64,000 nucleotides of DNA, from contig NZ_QFZK01000010.1 of NCBI RefSeq assembly GCF_003415675.1, forward strand, positions 88,721-152,720, in the 5' to 3' direction. This DNA comes from Rhodoferax lacus (lineage in GTDB: Bacteria > Pseudomonadota > Gammaproteobacteria > Burkholderiales > Burkholderiaceae_C). A program made the translations under genes and the position numbers. Positions 8,989 through 21,341 of this stretch are shown here, one piece after another; within the stretch, counting starts at the first letter, position 1; every line of letters starts with the position of its first letter. Under the pieces are notes generated by a model, which was given only the letters and a program-made list of their open reading frames with translations, was not told where the DNA came from and did no database searches.

Positions 8989-9058
8989 GCAGGAGGGGCA
9001 AGGGCGGGCGACGATTTGTGGTACTCCACCATGAGGAGCTCGCCCTTGCCCCTCCTGC
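8989..9058. repeat. Long hairpin element, copy 2 (inverted; same loop, different stem)
   Basis: Perfect 17-base arms at 8989-9005 and 9042-9058, extendable inward by a few pairs including G-T. Read on the minus strand the loop is CTCCTCATGGTG-GAGTAC-CACAAATCGTC, almost that of copy 1. The stems differ at several positions yet both remain self-complementary. This indicates compensatory change or independent stems around a conserved loop. Confidence 0.85.
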
Positions 9059-9173
9059 GCACCCATACGCAGGTATGAAACCTTCGATCGCCAAATTGCG
9101 GACGCATTTGAAGGCCCGCTTCTAGCCTACACCGCACTTCCTCTAACTGTGCCTACCCACCAGGCTCAGCCTG

Positions 9174-10476
<1,303 letters not shown>

Positions 10477-10485
10477 GATTAAAAA

Positions 10486-10722
10486 ATGTCTGACATACTG
10501 GAAGTAGAAGCCATTGTCTCCAGCAAGGGGCAGGTCACCCTGCCGGCCGCCATGCGCGCCAAGTTGGGCATCACAGCGGGCTCGCACATCCACTTTGAGC
10601 TGCGTGGCAACGAGCTGGTCATTAAACCGGAGCTGCCCATGAGCGCCTACTACGGCATGCTCAAGGGCTATGACTTGGGCGACATCGAACCCGAGAAAGA
10701 GCCGGACCGGGAGTTCGAATGA
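10486..10722 (+). CDS. vapB: AbrB/SpoVT-fold antitoxin (VapB-type)
   Basis: Protein of 78 residues. The N-terminal swapped-hairpin DNA-binding domain reads VEAIVSSKGQVTLPAAMRAK, then LGITAGSHIHFEL and NELVIKP. The C-terminal ~25 residues (YYGMLKGYDLGDIEPEKEPD) are acidic, as in antitoxin tails that wrap the toxin. Its stop overlaps the toxin start by four bases (ATGA). A palindromic operator precedes it. The class symbol is given for the TA type, not a specific orthologue. Confidence 0.85.
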   Translation: MSDILEVEAIVSSKGQVTLPAAMRAKLGITAGSHIHFELRGNELVIKPELPMSAYYGMLKGYDLGDIEPEKEPDREFE

Positions 10723-11093
10723 ATGTAGTGGATTCCTCCGGCTGGATAGAGTTTTTCAAGGCCGGTGCCAATGGTCCGGTTTTCAAGCCAGTGATTGAAG
10801 ACCGCCACGCCCTGCTGGTACCCACCATCGCCCTGTTTGAAGTGCACAAGGTCTTGAGTCGCAGCCTGCCTGCAGAGCTGGTCAAGCGTTGTCTGGACGT
10901 AATGCGTTTGGGTCAGGTGCTGGACCTGACCGATGCGCGCGCCATCGCTGCCTCCACCATTTCTGCCCAACACAAGCTGGCCATGGCCGATGCCGCCATG
11001 TACAGCATGGCGCGCGAGTTTGAGGCCAGCTTCTGGACTCAGGACGTGGACTACCGCGGGCTGCCCGGCGTGCAGTACTGCGCCAAAGGCTGA
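10719..11093 (+). CDS. vapC: PIN-domain ribonuclease toxin (VapC-type)
   Basis: Protein of 124 residues. The four acidic positions of the PIN active site are visible: Asp in MNVVDSSGWIEFF, Glu in TIALFEVHKV, Asp in LAMADAAMYSMA and Asp in FWTQDVDY. VapC toxins are Mg-dependent endonucleases that cut tRNA or rRNA and are neutralised by the upstream antitoxin. The pair looks intact and translationally coupled. Its AT-rich upstream region differs from flanking DNA, consistent with a mobile addiction cassette inserted between tgt and the next gene. Confidence 0.88.
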   Translation: MNVVDSSGWIEFFKAGANGPVFKPVIEDRHALLVPTIALFEVHKVLSRSLPAELVKRCLDVMRLGQVLDLTDARAIAASTISAQHKLAMADAAMYSMAREFEASFWTQDVDYRGLPGVQYCAKG

Positions 11094-11143
11094 CTCCCCG
11101 GACCCGCCTGCTTGCGCTAGCGCAATTGACAGACTGATATGCC

Positions 11144-12685
11144 ATGACACCATGGCGGTCGATGCCACACCCACCCTCCGCGCTGCCGCCGCTCATCCAC
11201 GCCTTGCTGTCGCCCGGGCGCCATGGTCCCGGTGTTGGCCAGGTGGAGCTGCTGGAAACCGCCATCTCCTGGGTGCTGCTGGCGGGCGACCTGGCCTACA
11301 AGATCAAGAAGCCGCTCAAGCTGTCTTTTCTGGACTTCAGCACCCTGGCCTTGCGCAAACACTGCTGCGAAGAAGAGCTGCGCCTGAACCGACGCTACGC
11401 ACCCGACCTGTATCTGGCCGTGGTCCCGCTGTTTCACACGCCAGAAGATCCGCAGTGGTGCGGCAGCGGCGCACCGATTGAATACGCCGTCAAGATGCGC
11501 CGCTTTGCGCAAAGCGGGCGGCTGGACCACGTGTGTGACCAGGGTGAGTTGCTGCCCCGGCACCTGTCCGGGCTGGCCCACAGCCTGACGGCCTTCCATG
11601 CGGCCGCGGCCGTGGTGCCCCCGGGCTCGTACTTTGGGAGTGCGGCCTGCGTGCGGGAGCAGGCCCTGCAAAATTTTGATGACCTGCGCACGCTGGTGCA
11701 GGACAGTGCATTGCAGCAGCGCCTGCAGGCCCTGCAAAGCTGGACCGAGCAGCAGCACGGGCAACTGGCCGCGCGGATGGAGCGCCGCCACGACAGCGGC
11801 CATGTGCGTGAGTGCCACGGCGACCTGCACCTGGGCAATCTGGTGCTGCTGGACCAGACCATACGGCTGTTTGACTGCATCGAGTTCAGCGAATCATTGC
11901 GCTGGATCGACGTGGCCAGTGAGCTGGCCTTTCTGTATGTGGACCTGCGGGCGCGCCAGCAGAATGGGCTGGCCTGCTGGCTGGTGAATGAAGCCCTGAG
12001 CGACAACGGCGACTATGGCAGCGTGCTCCTGCTGCGCTTCTATGCCGTCTACCGCGCCCTGGTGCGTACCAAGGTCGCGTTCATGCAGGCTACTCAAAAC
12101 GGCAGTAGCACCGACGCTGCCTTGCACTACCTGGCACTGGCTGAGAAGCTCTCCCTGCCGCCACCCATCTCGCTGTGCATCACCCATGGTGTGTCGGGCA
12201 GCGGCAAGACCTTTGGCAGCAACGCAGTGCTGCTGGGGGACGCCACGGCCTGCACCATCCGCCTGCGTACCGATGTGGAGCGCAAACGCCTGTCCGGCCT
12301 GCAGTCCCTGGAGCCCAGTGGTGCCGCCCTCAACACCGGCATCTATGCGCCCCAGGCTCACGCAACCCTCTATGCCCACCTGTTGACCCTGGCCGAAGGT
12401 CTGCTGCAGGCCGGATGGTCGGTGCTGGTGGATGGCACCTTCCTGCACCGGGTGGACCGTGACCGCTTCGCTGCGCTGGCCGCCCAACACCACGCCGCTT
12501 TTGGCATCCTGGCACCGCAGGCCACGCCAGAGCAGTTGCGCCAGCGGATTCAGCAGCGCCAGGCCAGCAGCCAGGATGCCTCCGAGGCCACCCTGGAGGT
12601 GCTGCAACACCAGCTGCAGGAGCTGGAGCCGCTGGCTGCAGACGAACCCCTGTGGTCGCCTGCCAGTGCCACGCCGCCGCCTTGA
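11144..12685 (+). CDS. APH-like domain fused to P-loop kinase-like domain (uncharacterised)
   Basis: Protein of 513 residues. The N-terminal ~330 residues resemble aminoglycoside-phosphotransferase/choline-kinase folds: LAGDLAYKIKKPLKLSFLDF as the ATP-contacting Lys region, the catalytic loop VRECHGDLHLGN, and LFDCIEFSESLRWID as metal-binding Asp. The C-terminal part has a Walker A motif HGVSGSGKTFGSN and 'RLRTDVERKRLSGL', then VLVDGTFLHRVDR. This two-domain architecture is widespread in proteobacteria and annotated as bifunctional APH/ATP-binding protein; its substrate is unknown and antibiotic resistance should not be assumed. An ATG at 11162 is an alternative start. A perfect palindrome TTGCGCTAGCGCAA lies at 11112-11125 upstream. 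Confidence 0.85.
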   Translation: MTPWRSMPHPPSALPPLIHALLSPGRHGPGVGQVELLETAISWVLLAGDLAYKIKKPLKLSFLDFSTLALRKHCCEEELRLNRRYAPDLYLAVVPLFHTPEDPQWCGSGAPIEYAVKMRRFAQSGRLDHVCDQGELLPRHLSGLAHSLTAFHAAAAVVPPGSYFGSAACVREQALQNFDDLRTLVQDSALQQRLQALQSWTEQQHGQLAARMERRHDSGHVRECHGDLHLGNLVLLDQTIRLFDCIEFSESLRWIDVASELAFLYVDLRARQQNGLACWLVNEALSDNGDYGSVLLLRFYAVYRALVRTKVAFMQATQNGSSTDAALHYLALAEKLSLPPPISLCITHGVSGSGKTFGSNAVLLGDATACTIRLRTDVERKRLSGLQSLEPSGAALNTGIYAPQAHATLYAHLLTLAEGLLQAGWSVLVDGTFLHRVDRDRFAALAAQHHAAFGILAPQATPEQLRQRIQQRQASSQDASEATLEVLQHQLQELEPLAADEPLWSPASATPPP

Positions 12686-12763
12686 TAAATGGCAAGCGGC
12701 CGGCCCCGCAGCTCACAACAATGAATGGCTGGGCGATACCGATTTGCAGCACAGGAGAACAGC

Positions 12764-13225
12764 ATGGGCGAGCGTTTAACCACCGGTGAAATCAGCACCC
12801 GCAGCGTGACCATCGCCTTCCGGCGGACCTCGCTGGGTGGTGCGGCGCGGCTGATGCGCGACAACCATGTGGGCTGCCTGGTGGTGGTGCAGGAAACCGA
12901 TGGACACAACACCGTCGTGGGGATGCTGACCGACCGTGACATCGTCACCGCCGTGGTCGCCCCGGAGCTGGACCTGAACCGCTACTGCGTGGAAGACGTG
13001 ATGAGCACCGATCTGGTCACCGCGCGCGAGGACGATTCATTGATCGACCTGATGCGCACCATGCGCCGCGAAGGTGTGCGCCGCGTTCCCGTGGTGGGTG
13101 CCCAGGGCGAGCTGCTGGGTCTGGTCACCCTGGACGATGTGCTGGACATTCTGGCCGAAGAGCTCAGCCTGCTGGTGGGCACCATCCAGAGCGGCAAGCA
13201 GCGCGAGCGCCAGATGCGGATCTAA
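12764..13225 (+). CDS. Tandem CBS-domain protein
   Basis: Protein of 153 residues from the ATG at 12764, which has a CAGGAG ribosome-binding site; an upstream in-frame ATG lacks one. Two CBS domains fill it: first VTIAFRRTSLGGAARLMRDN ... VVGMLTDRDIVTAVV, second VEDVMSTDLVTAREDDSLID ... LLGLVTLDDVLDILAEEL. Stand-alone CBS pairs bind adenine nucleotides and act as energy-state sensors for partner proteins. It follows the APH/P-loop protein by 78 bases and could be cotranscribed with it. No catalytic domain is present. Confidence 0.9.
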   Translation: MGERLTTGEISTRSVTIAFRRTSLGGAARLMRDNHVGCLVVVQETDGHNTVVGMLTDRDIVTAVVAPELDLNRYCVEDVMSTDLVTAREDDSLIDLMRTMRREGVRRVPVVGAQGELLGLVTLDDVLDILAEELSLLVGTIQSGKQRERQMRI

Positions 13226-13249
13226 GCTGCCCAACGGTGAGGACGCTTC

Positions 13250-14380
13250 TCAGGCCAGCCGCTCCAGCAGCATCGCATCCCCATAGCTGAAGAAGCGGTA
13301 TTCATTGGCAATCGCATGGCGGTACAGCGCCATGATGGGCTGGTACCCGGCAAAGGCGCTCACCAGCATCATCAGGCTGGACTTGGGCAAATGGAAGTTG
13401 GTCAGCAGCAGGTCCACATGCTGGAAGGCAAAGCCGGGTGTGATGAAGATGGTGGTGTCGCCGCTGGCCAGCCCAGTCTTTGCCCAACTCTCCAGCGTAC
13501 GCACCGTGGTCGTGCCCACCGCCACCACACGGCCACCGCGCGCCTTGCACTGGGAAATAGCTTGCTGGGTGCTGGCGGGCACCTCGTACCACTCGCTGTG
13601 CATCTGGTGCTCGGAGAGGTTCTCGGTCTTCACCGGCTGGAAGGTGCCCGCGCCCACATGCAGGGTGACGTTGGCGCGCTGTACGCCCATGGTCTCCAAC
13701 TGGGCCAGCAGGGCTTCGTCAAAGTGCAGGGCAGCGGTGGGGGCGGCCACTGCGCCGGGGTTTTTGGCAAACACGGTCTGGTAGCGCTGGGCGTCTTCGG
13801 CAGAATCCGTGTGGGTGATGTATGGCGGCAGCGGCACATGGCCGTGGCGCTCCATCAGGGTGTAGGGGCTGTCGCCGTGGTCGTTGGAGAGCACAAAGCG
13901 GAAGATCTGGCCATTGGCATCCGGCCAGCGCCCCAGCAGGGTGGCACTCAAGCCATCTTCGTGGCCCGGTGCGCACAGCAACTTGATGGTGGTGCCCACC
14001 TCGGGCTTTTTACTCACCCGCATGTGCGCAGCCACCTGGTTGCCGCCCAGCACGCGTTCCACCAACAGTTCCACCTTGCCGCCGGTGGGCTTTTCGCCAA
14101 ACAGACGGGCGTTGAGCACCTTGGTGTCGTTGAACACCAGCAGGTCACCAGCGCGCAGCAGGCCGGGCAGTTCACGGAAGATGCGGTCCACCGGCGCGTC
14201 TGCGCGGCCATCGAGCAGGCGCGAGCCGCTGCGCTCGGGCGCGGGGTGCTGGGCGATCAGCGCCTCGGGCAATACGAAATCAAAGTCGCTCAGGGTGTAG
14301 GGGCGGCCGCTGGCGTCAGGGGACAGAGGAGCGGTGGAGGACGAGGCAGAGGGCGACGGGGCGCCAGAAGAATGGGGCAT
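13250..14380 (-). CDS. queA: tRNA preQ1 S-adenosylmethionine ribosyltransferase-isomerase
   Basis: Protein of 376 residues. The start is placed at 14380 (MPHSSG...), giving a Ser/Pro-rich leader before the conserved [19 protein letters not shown]; the reading frame is open much further upstream but that would run through recG. QueA transfers and isomerises ribose from SAM to preQ1-tRNA. Family motifs: [84 protein letters not shown]. Its 57-base divergent spacing from recG probably carries both promoters. It converges on the CBS gene. Confidence 0.96.
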   Translation of the reverse strand: MPHSSGAPSPSASSSTAPLSPDASGRPYTLSDFDFVLPEALIAQHPAPERSGSRLLDGRADAPVDRIFRELPGLLRAGDLLVFNDTKVLNARLFGEKPTGGKVELLVERVLGGNQVAAHMRVSKKPEVGTTIKLLCAPGHEDGLSATLLGRWPDANGQIFRFVLSNDHGDSPYTLMERHGHVPLPPYITHTDSAEDAQRYQTVFAKNPGAVAAPTAALHFDEALLAQLETMGVQRANVTLHVGAGTFQPVKTENLSEHQMHSEWYEVPASTQQAISQCKARGGRVVAVGTTTVRTLESWAKTGLASGDTTIFITPGFAFQHVDLLLTNFHLPKSSLMMLVSAFAGYQPIMALYRHAIANEYRFFSYGDAMLLERLA

Positions 14381-14437
14381 GTGCTTGAGGGTTGAACAAA
14401 CCCGTACCAAGAAGTAAAGACAGGGCAGAATTGTCCC

Positions 14438-16606
<2,169 letters not shown>

Positions 16607-16616
16607 CTGTTGTATG

Positions 16617-16644
16617 GCCGGACGCTGCGTCCGGCTTCTTTCCT
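16617..16644 (+). terminator. Intrinsic terminator downstream of recG
   Basis: GCCGGACG (16617-16624), loop CTG, CGTCCGGC (16628-16635), then TTCTTTCCT. It abuts the ATG of the next gene at 16645, leaving that gene without a clear Shine-Dalgarno sequence. Confidence 0.65.
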
Positions 16645-17550
16645 ATGTTGCATATTTTCAAATCCCGCTGGCTGGCTCTGGCGGGCAATACCCGTGGCGT
16701 GGTGCTGGTGATACTGGCCATGGCCTGCTGGTCCGTGCTGGACGCCTGCAACAAGCAGCTGATGCAGCAGGGCATCGCCCCCAAGGAGGTGCTGTTCCTG
16801 CAGGCCAGCGTGGTGCTGGCCATGCTGCTGCCGCTGGTGGCCTGGACGCGCGGGCGCATCCTGGCCTCACCACAACCGGCCTTCCATCTGGTGCGCGGCG
16901 GCATCATCGTCACCTCGGCCTTTTGCGCGGCCTGGGCGGTGGCGCACCTGCCGCTGGCCGAGGCCAGTGCCTACTTGATGACCGGCGCGCTGTTCATGCT
17001 GCCCCTGGGCGTGTGGCTGCTGGGGGAGCGGGCACATTGGCTGCGCTGGCTGGGTGTGGGCATTGGCTTTGCCGGTGTGCTGGTGATTTTGCAGCCCGGT
17101 GCCGATGCCTTCCAGCCCGCCGCGCTGGTGGCGCTTCTGGGCGCACTGATGGAGGCCATGCTGGGCGTGGTGCTCAAAAAATACTCGCAGGGTGAGCACC
17201 CCATTGCCGTGCTGGCCTGGAGCCAGGTGGCCTGCTGGCTCAGCTTTGGTGTGATGACGGGCTTTGCGCTGCCCACAGTGCTGCAGGTGTCGTGGGTGCT
17301 GCTGCCGGTGATTGGCCTGTCTGCCTCCGGCATCTACCTGGCCTATTTCTTTGCCTACCGCGCGGGCGACGCCTCGGCGGTGGAGGCCGGTGGCTTTTCG
17401 CTGCTGTTGTTCAGCCCGGCGCTGGGCCATGTGTTTTTTGCCGAGACTCCCACGCTGGCGTTTTGGGGCGGGGCTGGTTTGCTGGTCTGCGGCATCGCGG
17501 TGGTGATTGTGGAGCCGCAGGGCCGGGTTCCGTCCGGGCTGGAAAGATGA
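16645..17550 (+). CDS. DMT-superfamily (EamA) transporter
   Basis: Protein of 301 residues with about ten hydrophobic segments arranged as two EamA repeats: VVLVILAMACWSVLDACNKQ opening the first, LVALLGALMEAMLGVVLKKY opening the second. Typical loop features are VAHLPLAEASAYLMTGALFM, LGERAHWLRWLGVGIGFAGV and YFFAYRAGDASAVEAGGF. These are inner-membrane exporters or permeases of metabolites; substrate unknown. The start at 16645 has no Shine-Dalgarno and directly follows the recG terminator, so the true start could be a little downstream. Confidence 0.88.
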   Translation: MLHIFKSRWLALAGNTRGVVLVILAMACWSVLDACNKQLMQQGIAPKEVLFLQASVVLAMLLPLVAWTRGRILASPQPAFHLVRGGIIVTSAFCAAWAVAHLPLAEASAYLMTGALFMLPLGVWLLGERAHWLRWLGVGIGFAGVLVILQPGADAFQPAALVALLGALMEAMLGVVLKKYSQGEHPIAVLAWSQVACWLSFGVMTGFALPTVLQVSWVLLPVIGLSASGIYLAYFFAYRAGDASAVEAGGFSLLLFSPALGHVFFAETPTLAFWGGAGLLVCGIAVVIVEPQGRVPSGLER

Positions 17551-17592
17551 GCAGACGCAGACGCCGCGGGCGACTCGGTAGACAATAGCGCC

Positions 17593-18552
17593 ATGACCCT
17601 CACCGAACTCAAATACATCGTCGCCGTGGCCCGGGAGCGCCACTTCGGCAAGGCAGCGGAGGCCTGCTTTGTGTCGCAGCCCACGCTGTCGGTGGCGGTC
17701 AAGAAGCTCGAAGAAGAACTGGACGTCAAGCTCTTTGAGCGCAGCGCCAACGAGGTGGCCGTCACGCCCCTGGGCGAGGAAATCGTGCGCCAGGCGCAAA
17801 GCGTGCTGGAGCAGGCGGCCAACATCAAGGACATTGCCAAGCGCGGCAAGGACCCGCTGGCCGGGGCCCTGGCGCTGGGTGTGATCTACACCATCGCCCC
17901 CTACCTGCTGCCCGACCTGGTGCGCCAGGTCATCACGCACTCGCCGCAAATGCCGCTGATGCTGCAGGAGAACTTCACCGTCAAGCTGCTGGAGATGCTG
18001 CGCACCGGCGAGATCGACTGCGCCATCCTGGCCGAGCCCTTCCCCGACACCGGTCTGGCCACCGCGCCCCTGTATGACGAGCCCTTTGTGGCCGCTGTGC
18101 CCATGAACCATCCGCTGGCCAAGCTGCAGAGCGTGTCGGCCGAGCAGCTCAAGAGCGAGACCATGCTGCTCTTGGGCAACGGCCACTGCTTTCGCGACCA
18201 TGTGCTGGAGGTGTGCCCCGAGTTTGCGCGCTTCTCCAGCGATGCCGAGGGCATTCGCAAGAGCTTTGAGGGCTCTTCGCTGGAGACCATCAAGCACATG
18301 GTGGCAGCCGGCATGGGTATCACCCTGGTGCCGCGCCTGAGCGTGCCGCGCGAGGCACTGGAGTCGCGCAAACGCCGCCAGGAAGATGCCTATGTGAAAT
18401 ACCTGCCTGTGACCGACGCGCACGGCGCGCCCCCGCCCACGCGGCGTGTGGTGCTGGCGTGGCGGCGCAGCTTCACCCGTTACGAGGCCATTGCCGCGTT
18501 GCGCAATGCCATTTACGCCTGCGAGCTGCCGGGCGTGACGCGGCTTTCCTGA
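17593..18552 (+). CDS. oxyR: Peroxide-sensing LysR-type regulator OxyR
   Basis: Protein of 319 residues. N-terminal winged helix-turn-helix: LKYIVAVARERHFGKAAEA, FVSQPTLSVAVKKLEEEL. The redox pair is at residues 199 and 208 (GHCFRDHVLEVC), the same numbering as E. coli OxyR Cys199/Cys208, whose disulfide activates transcription of peroxide defences. GSSLETIKHMVAAGMGITLV is the usual LysR effector-domain block. Catalase or peroxidase targets are not adjacent. Linkage to recG and ubiA is typical of Burkholderiales oxyR loci. Confidence 0.95.
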   Translation: MTLTELKYIVAVARERHFGKAAEACFVSQPTLSVAVKKLEEELDVKLFERSANEVAVTPLGEEIVRQAQSVLEQAANIKDIAKRGKDPLAGALALGVIYTIAPYLLPDLVRQVITHSPQMPLMLQENFTVKLLEMLRTGEIDCAILAEPFPDTGLATAPLYDEPFVAAVPMNHPLAKLQSVSAEQLKSETMLLLGNGHCFRDHVLEVCPEFARFSSDAEGIRKSFEGSSLETIKHMVAAGMGITLVPRLSVPREALESRKRRQEDAYVKYLPVTDAHGAPPPTRRVVLAWRRSFTRYEAIAALRNAIYACELPGVTRLS

Positions 18553-18589
18553 TGGCTTTTTGTAGGTGTATTGCTGTGGGTTGCTTGTT

Positions 18590-19441
18590 GTGAGTACGCG
18601 TTTTTCCCTGTATCTGGACCTGATCCGCTGGAGCCGCCCGGCCGGCTGGCTGCTGCTGCTGTGGCCCACACTGGCGGCACTCTGGCTGGCGGCTGGCGGC
18701 TTTCCGGGCTGGCATTTGCTGGGTGTGTTTACCCTGGGAACCATCCTGATGCGCAGCGCGGGGTGCTGCATCAACGACGTGGCTGACCGCGAGTTTGACC
18801 GCCATGTCAAACGCACCGCTGAGCGGCCCATCACCAGCGGCAAGGTGTCGGTGCGGGAAGCGCTGGCGCTGGGCGCCGTGCTGGCGCTGCTGGCCTTTGC
18901 GCTGGTGCTCACTACCAACGCGGTAACCATCCTCTGGTCCTTTGCGGCTCTGGCGGTAACGCTGGCCTATCCGTATGCCAAGCGCTATGTCTCCATGCCG
19001 CAGGCGGTGTTGGGTGTGGCCTTTGGCATGGGCATTCCCATGGCCTTTGCCGCCGTGCAGGGACAGGTGCCGCAGATGGCCTGGTGGCTGTCGCTGGGCA
19101 ACCTGTTCTGGGTGCTGGCCTATGACACCGAATACGCCATGGTGGACCGCGATGACGACTTGCGCATCGGCATGAAGACCTCGGCCATCACGCTCGGAAC
19201 CTGGGACGTGCCCGCCGTGCTGGCCTTCTACCTGCTGCTCTTGGCCCTGTGGACCTGGGTGATTGTTCCGCAGCCACGCGCCTGGCCCTGGTGGCTGGGT
19301 GTGGCTGTGGCACTGGGGCAGGTGGCCTGGCATGCCACGCTCATCAAGGACCGCACGCGCGAGGGCTGCTTCAAGGCCTTTCGCGCCAACCACTGGCTGG
19401 GCTTCACGCTGTTTGCCGCCGTGGTGCTGGGCCTGGCCTGA
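18590..19441 (+). CDS. ubiA: 4-hydroxybenzoate polyprenyltransferase
   Basis: About 283 residues if started at the GTG at 18590 ([20 protein letters not shown]); a GTG at 18566 would add eight residues, and neither has a strong ribosome-binding site. It is an integral inner-membrane enzyme prenylating 4-hydroxybenzoate in ubiquinone synthesis. The first Asp-rich motif is [19 protein letters not shown] and the second [19 protein letters not shown]; both bind Mg-diphosphate. Several transmembrane helices surround them. It follows oxyR closely and converges on the PhoD-like gene. Confidence 0.95.
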   Translation: MSTRFSLYLDLIRWSRPAGWLLLLWPTLAALWLAAGGFPGWHLLGVFTLGTILMRSAGCCINDVADREFDRHVKRTAERPITSGKVSVREALALGAVLALLAFALVLTTNAVTILWSFAALAVTLAYPYAKRYVSMPQAVLGVAFGMGIPMAFAAVQGQVPQMAWWLSLGNLFWVLAYDTEYAMVDRDDDLRIGMKTSAITLGTWDVPAVLAFYLLLLALWTWVIVPQPRAWPWWLGVAVALGQVAWHATLIKDRTREGCFKAFRANHWLGFTLFAAVVLGLA

Positions 19442-19477
19442 GCGCGCAGTAAGGCGCGTTCAGGCCAGTGGCTGGCC

Positions 19478-21232
19478 TCAGGCGTAGCTGACGGTACCTG
19501 TGGCGTTCACCGTTACGGTCTTGCCGGTGGCGGCCACGTAGGTCTTGGACTGGATGGTGTCCACAAACACAAACTCGCCGGTTACGGCCGCTGTGGTTGC
19601 TGTCATCAGCAGGTAGCCGCGGCGCATGGTGTCGGCGTAGTTCAGGTCATCCACCAAGCCCAGGCCCGTGCCCTGCACGCCGGGTGCTATGGCCGTGCCG
19701 TCCAGTGCGCTGGCCAGTCCGCCCAGGCCTGCACTCTCAAAGCCAGGCGATGTGACGGACGCGCCGGCAAATTCAAAGCCCACCTTGTCGCCAGCCAGCG
19801 TGGTCACGTGGGTGAACCAGGCGTTGTGTGAGTCGCCCGACAGGGTGATGAGCTTCTTGCCCTGTGCCTTGATGGTTTGCAGAATGGCTTCGCGCTGCAG
19901 CGGATAGCCGTCCCACGCGTCCAGGTTGTAGGGCAGGCGCGGGTTGGTGCTGGCGTCCACCAGATAGGCCTGTGTCTGCGTACGGTAGCCAGCGGGGGTG
20001 GCCTTGGCGGTCAGGAAGTCGGAGATGGACTGCAGCACGGCCTGCTGGTTGGCAGGGGTGGGGCTCACGGTGGCGGTGGCCTGCGCCTGCAGGACGCTGC
20101 CGGGGAACCACATGCGCGCCATGATGTCCTGGTTGCCCATGATTTGCCAGGTGGCAGTCGATGCGGCCATGCCCGAGGTCAGCCAGTTCTGCTGCGTGGT
20201 GCTCATCATGCGGTGGGTGGCGTCGGTGCCAGTGGTCAGCGCGGTGGCGTAGCGGGTGATGCCGCCGTCGGCATCGCCATAGCTGTCGTATTGCCTGTCG
20301 CGGCCTTCGATACGGGTGTCCACCATGTGCAGGGTGAAGATGTTGCCGAAGTCAAAGCGGCGGTAGATCTTGAACAGGTTGAGCGCATCGGGGGTGCGGA
20401 TGGGCATCCACTCGTGGTACGCGCGGGCGGCAAAGCCCTTGCGTGTGGCCCAGTTGCCCTGGGTGGCGGTGTCATGGTTTTCCGCGCTATCCATCCAGGC
20501 GTTGTTGGCGAACTCATGGTCGTCCCACACAGTGATCCAGGGCATGGCGGCGTGCAGGGCCTGCAGGGCCGGGTCGGTGCGGTACAGGGCGTAGCGCGTG
20601 CGGTAGTCTTCCAGGCTGGTGATGTCGTTGGCAGGTGCGGTCACGCGGTCCAGGGCCACGGCGTTGCTGTTGCCGAACTTGGCCGGGTCGGAGCCGTATT
20701 CGTAGATGTAGTCACCCAGGTGCACGGCATATTGCGCACCTGACTTGGCCGCTGCGTCATAGGCATTGAAGTAGCCCGCCGAATACAGCGTGCAGGAGAA
20801 CACGGCGAACTTCACGCTGGCCACATTGGCCTCGGGCAGGGTGCGCGTGGTGCCTACGGGGGAAGTAGATTTGAACTGGTCAAAGAAGCGGTAATAGTAG
20901 GTCGTGCCGGCTTTAAGGCCAGTCACGTCGACCTTGTTGGTGTAACCCGTATCAAGGCTGGACTTGATCTTGCCGTGGGCCACGATGCGTTCAAACTTGC
21001 TGCTGGTGCTGACTTGCCAGGTCAGATCCACCGCCTCCTTGAAGCTGATCATCTTGGCATGCGTCCAGATGATGACGCGGTCCGCCAGCGGATCACCGCT
21101 GGCTACACCGTATTTGTATTCGGCGGCTGCACCGCCACCGCAGCCCGCCAGGGTGGTGCCTGCGGCCGCTACGGCCAGAACGCTGCTGGAGCGGATAATA
21201 AATTCACGGCGATTGCTGTTGTGTTGTGTCAT
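19478..21232 (-). CDS. PhoD-like alkaline phosphatase / phosphodiesterase
   Basis: Protein of 584 residues with a strong AGGAGGT ribosome-binding site. The N-terminus NRREFIIRSSSVLA is a twin-arginine signal followed by a lipobox-like TTLAGCGG, so a Tat-exported, possibly lipid-anchored enzyme is likely. The N-terminal fibronectin-like PhoD_N region contains YGVASGDPLADRVIIWTHAK. Metal-site blocks include HLGDYIYEYG, WDDHEFANNAW, QDIMARM and ITLSGDSHNAWF. PhoD enzymes release phosphate from phosphomono- or diesters. The psiF gene lies just upstream on the same strand, suggesting phosphate-starvation control, though no clear Pho box was found. Confidence 0.92.
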   Translation of the reverse strand: MTQHNSNRREFIIRSSSVLAVAAAGTTLAGCGGGAAAEYKYGVASGDPLADRVIIWTHAKMISFKEAVDLTWQVSTSSKFERIVAHGKIKSSLDTGYTNKVDVTGLKAGTTYYYRFFDQFKSTSPVGTTRTLPEANVASVKFAVFSCTLYSAGYFNAYDAAAKSGAQYAVHLGDYIYEYGSDPAKFGNSNAVALDRVTAPANDITSLEDYRTRYALYRTDPALQALHAAMPWITVWDDHEFANNAWMDSAENHDTATQGNWATRKGFAARAYHEWMPIRTPDALNLFKIYRRFDFGNIFTLHMVDTRIEGRDRQYDSYGDADGGITRYATALTTGTDATHRMMSTTQQNWLTSGMAASTATWQIMGNQDIMARMWFPGSVLQAQATATVSPTPANQQAVLQSISDFLTAKATPAGYRTQTQAYLVDASTNPRLPYNLDAWDGYPLQREAILQTIKAQGKKLITLSGDSHNAWFTHVTTLAGDKVGFEFAGASVTSPGFESAGLGGLASALDGTAIAPGVQGTGLGLVDDLNYADTMRRGYLLMTATTAAVTGEFVFVDTIQSKTYVAATGKTVTVNATGTVSYA

Positions 21233-21287
21233 GGTGACCTCCTGTGGATGGATCCATTGGAGTGCACCGGTGTGACCGGAATGTGAA

Positions 21288-21318
21288 AAAGCCCGGGACC
21301 TTGCGGTTCCCGGGCTTT
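21288..21318 (-). terminator. Intrinsic terminator between psiF and the PhoD-like gene
   Basis: AAAGCCCGGGA (21288-21298) pairs with TCCCGGGCTTT (21308-21318), with CC/GG extending the stem inside. On the minus strand the stem is followed by TTTTTCAC, so it terminates psiF transcription; phoD then needs its own promoter in the ~55 bases at 21233-21287. Confidence 0.75.
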
Positions 21319-21341
21319 GTTCAGAAAGGCGTAAGTAGCGT

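Larger units (their letters stand above)
8770..9173. other. Convergent intergenic region with two hairpin elements, no gene
   Basis: About 400 bases between the stop of the chemoreceptor and the stop of tgt. Short open frames here are created by the inverted repeats and have no family features. The region contains the two related hairpins described separately; the remaining ~100 bases between them and ~115 bases after them show nothing I can assign. Confidence 0.6.

Noticed and set aside
8787..9137. Several overlapping open frames of about 100 codons on both strands between the chemoreceptor and tgt
   Set aside because: They arise from the two inverted repeats, have no ribosome-binding sites and no recognisable domain.
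11144..12685. Aminoglycoside resistance gene
   Set aside because: Only the fold resembles APH; the fused P-loop domain and wide occurrence in environmental bacteria argue against a resistance role.
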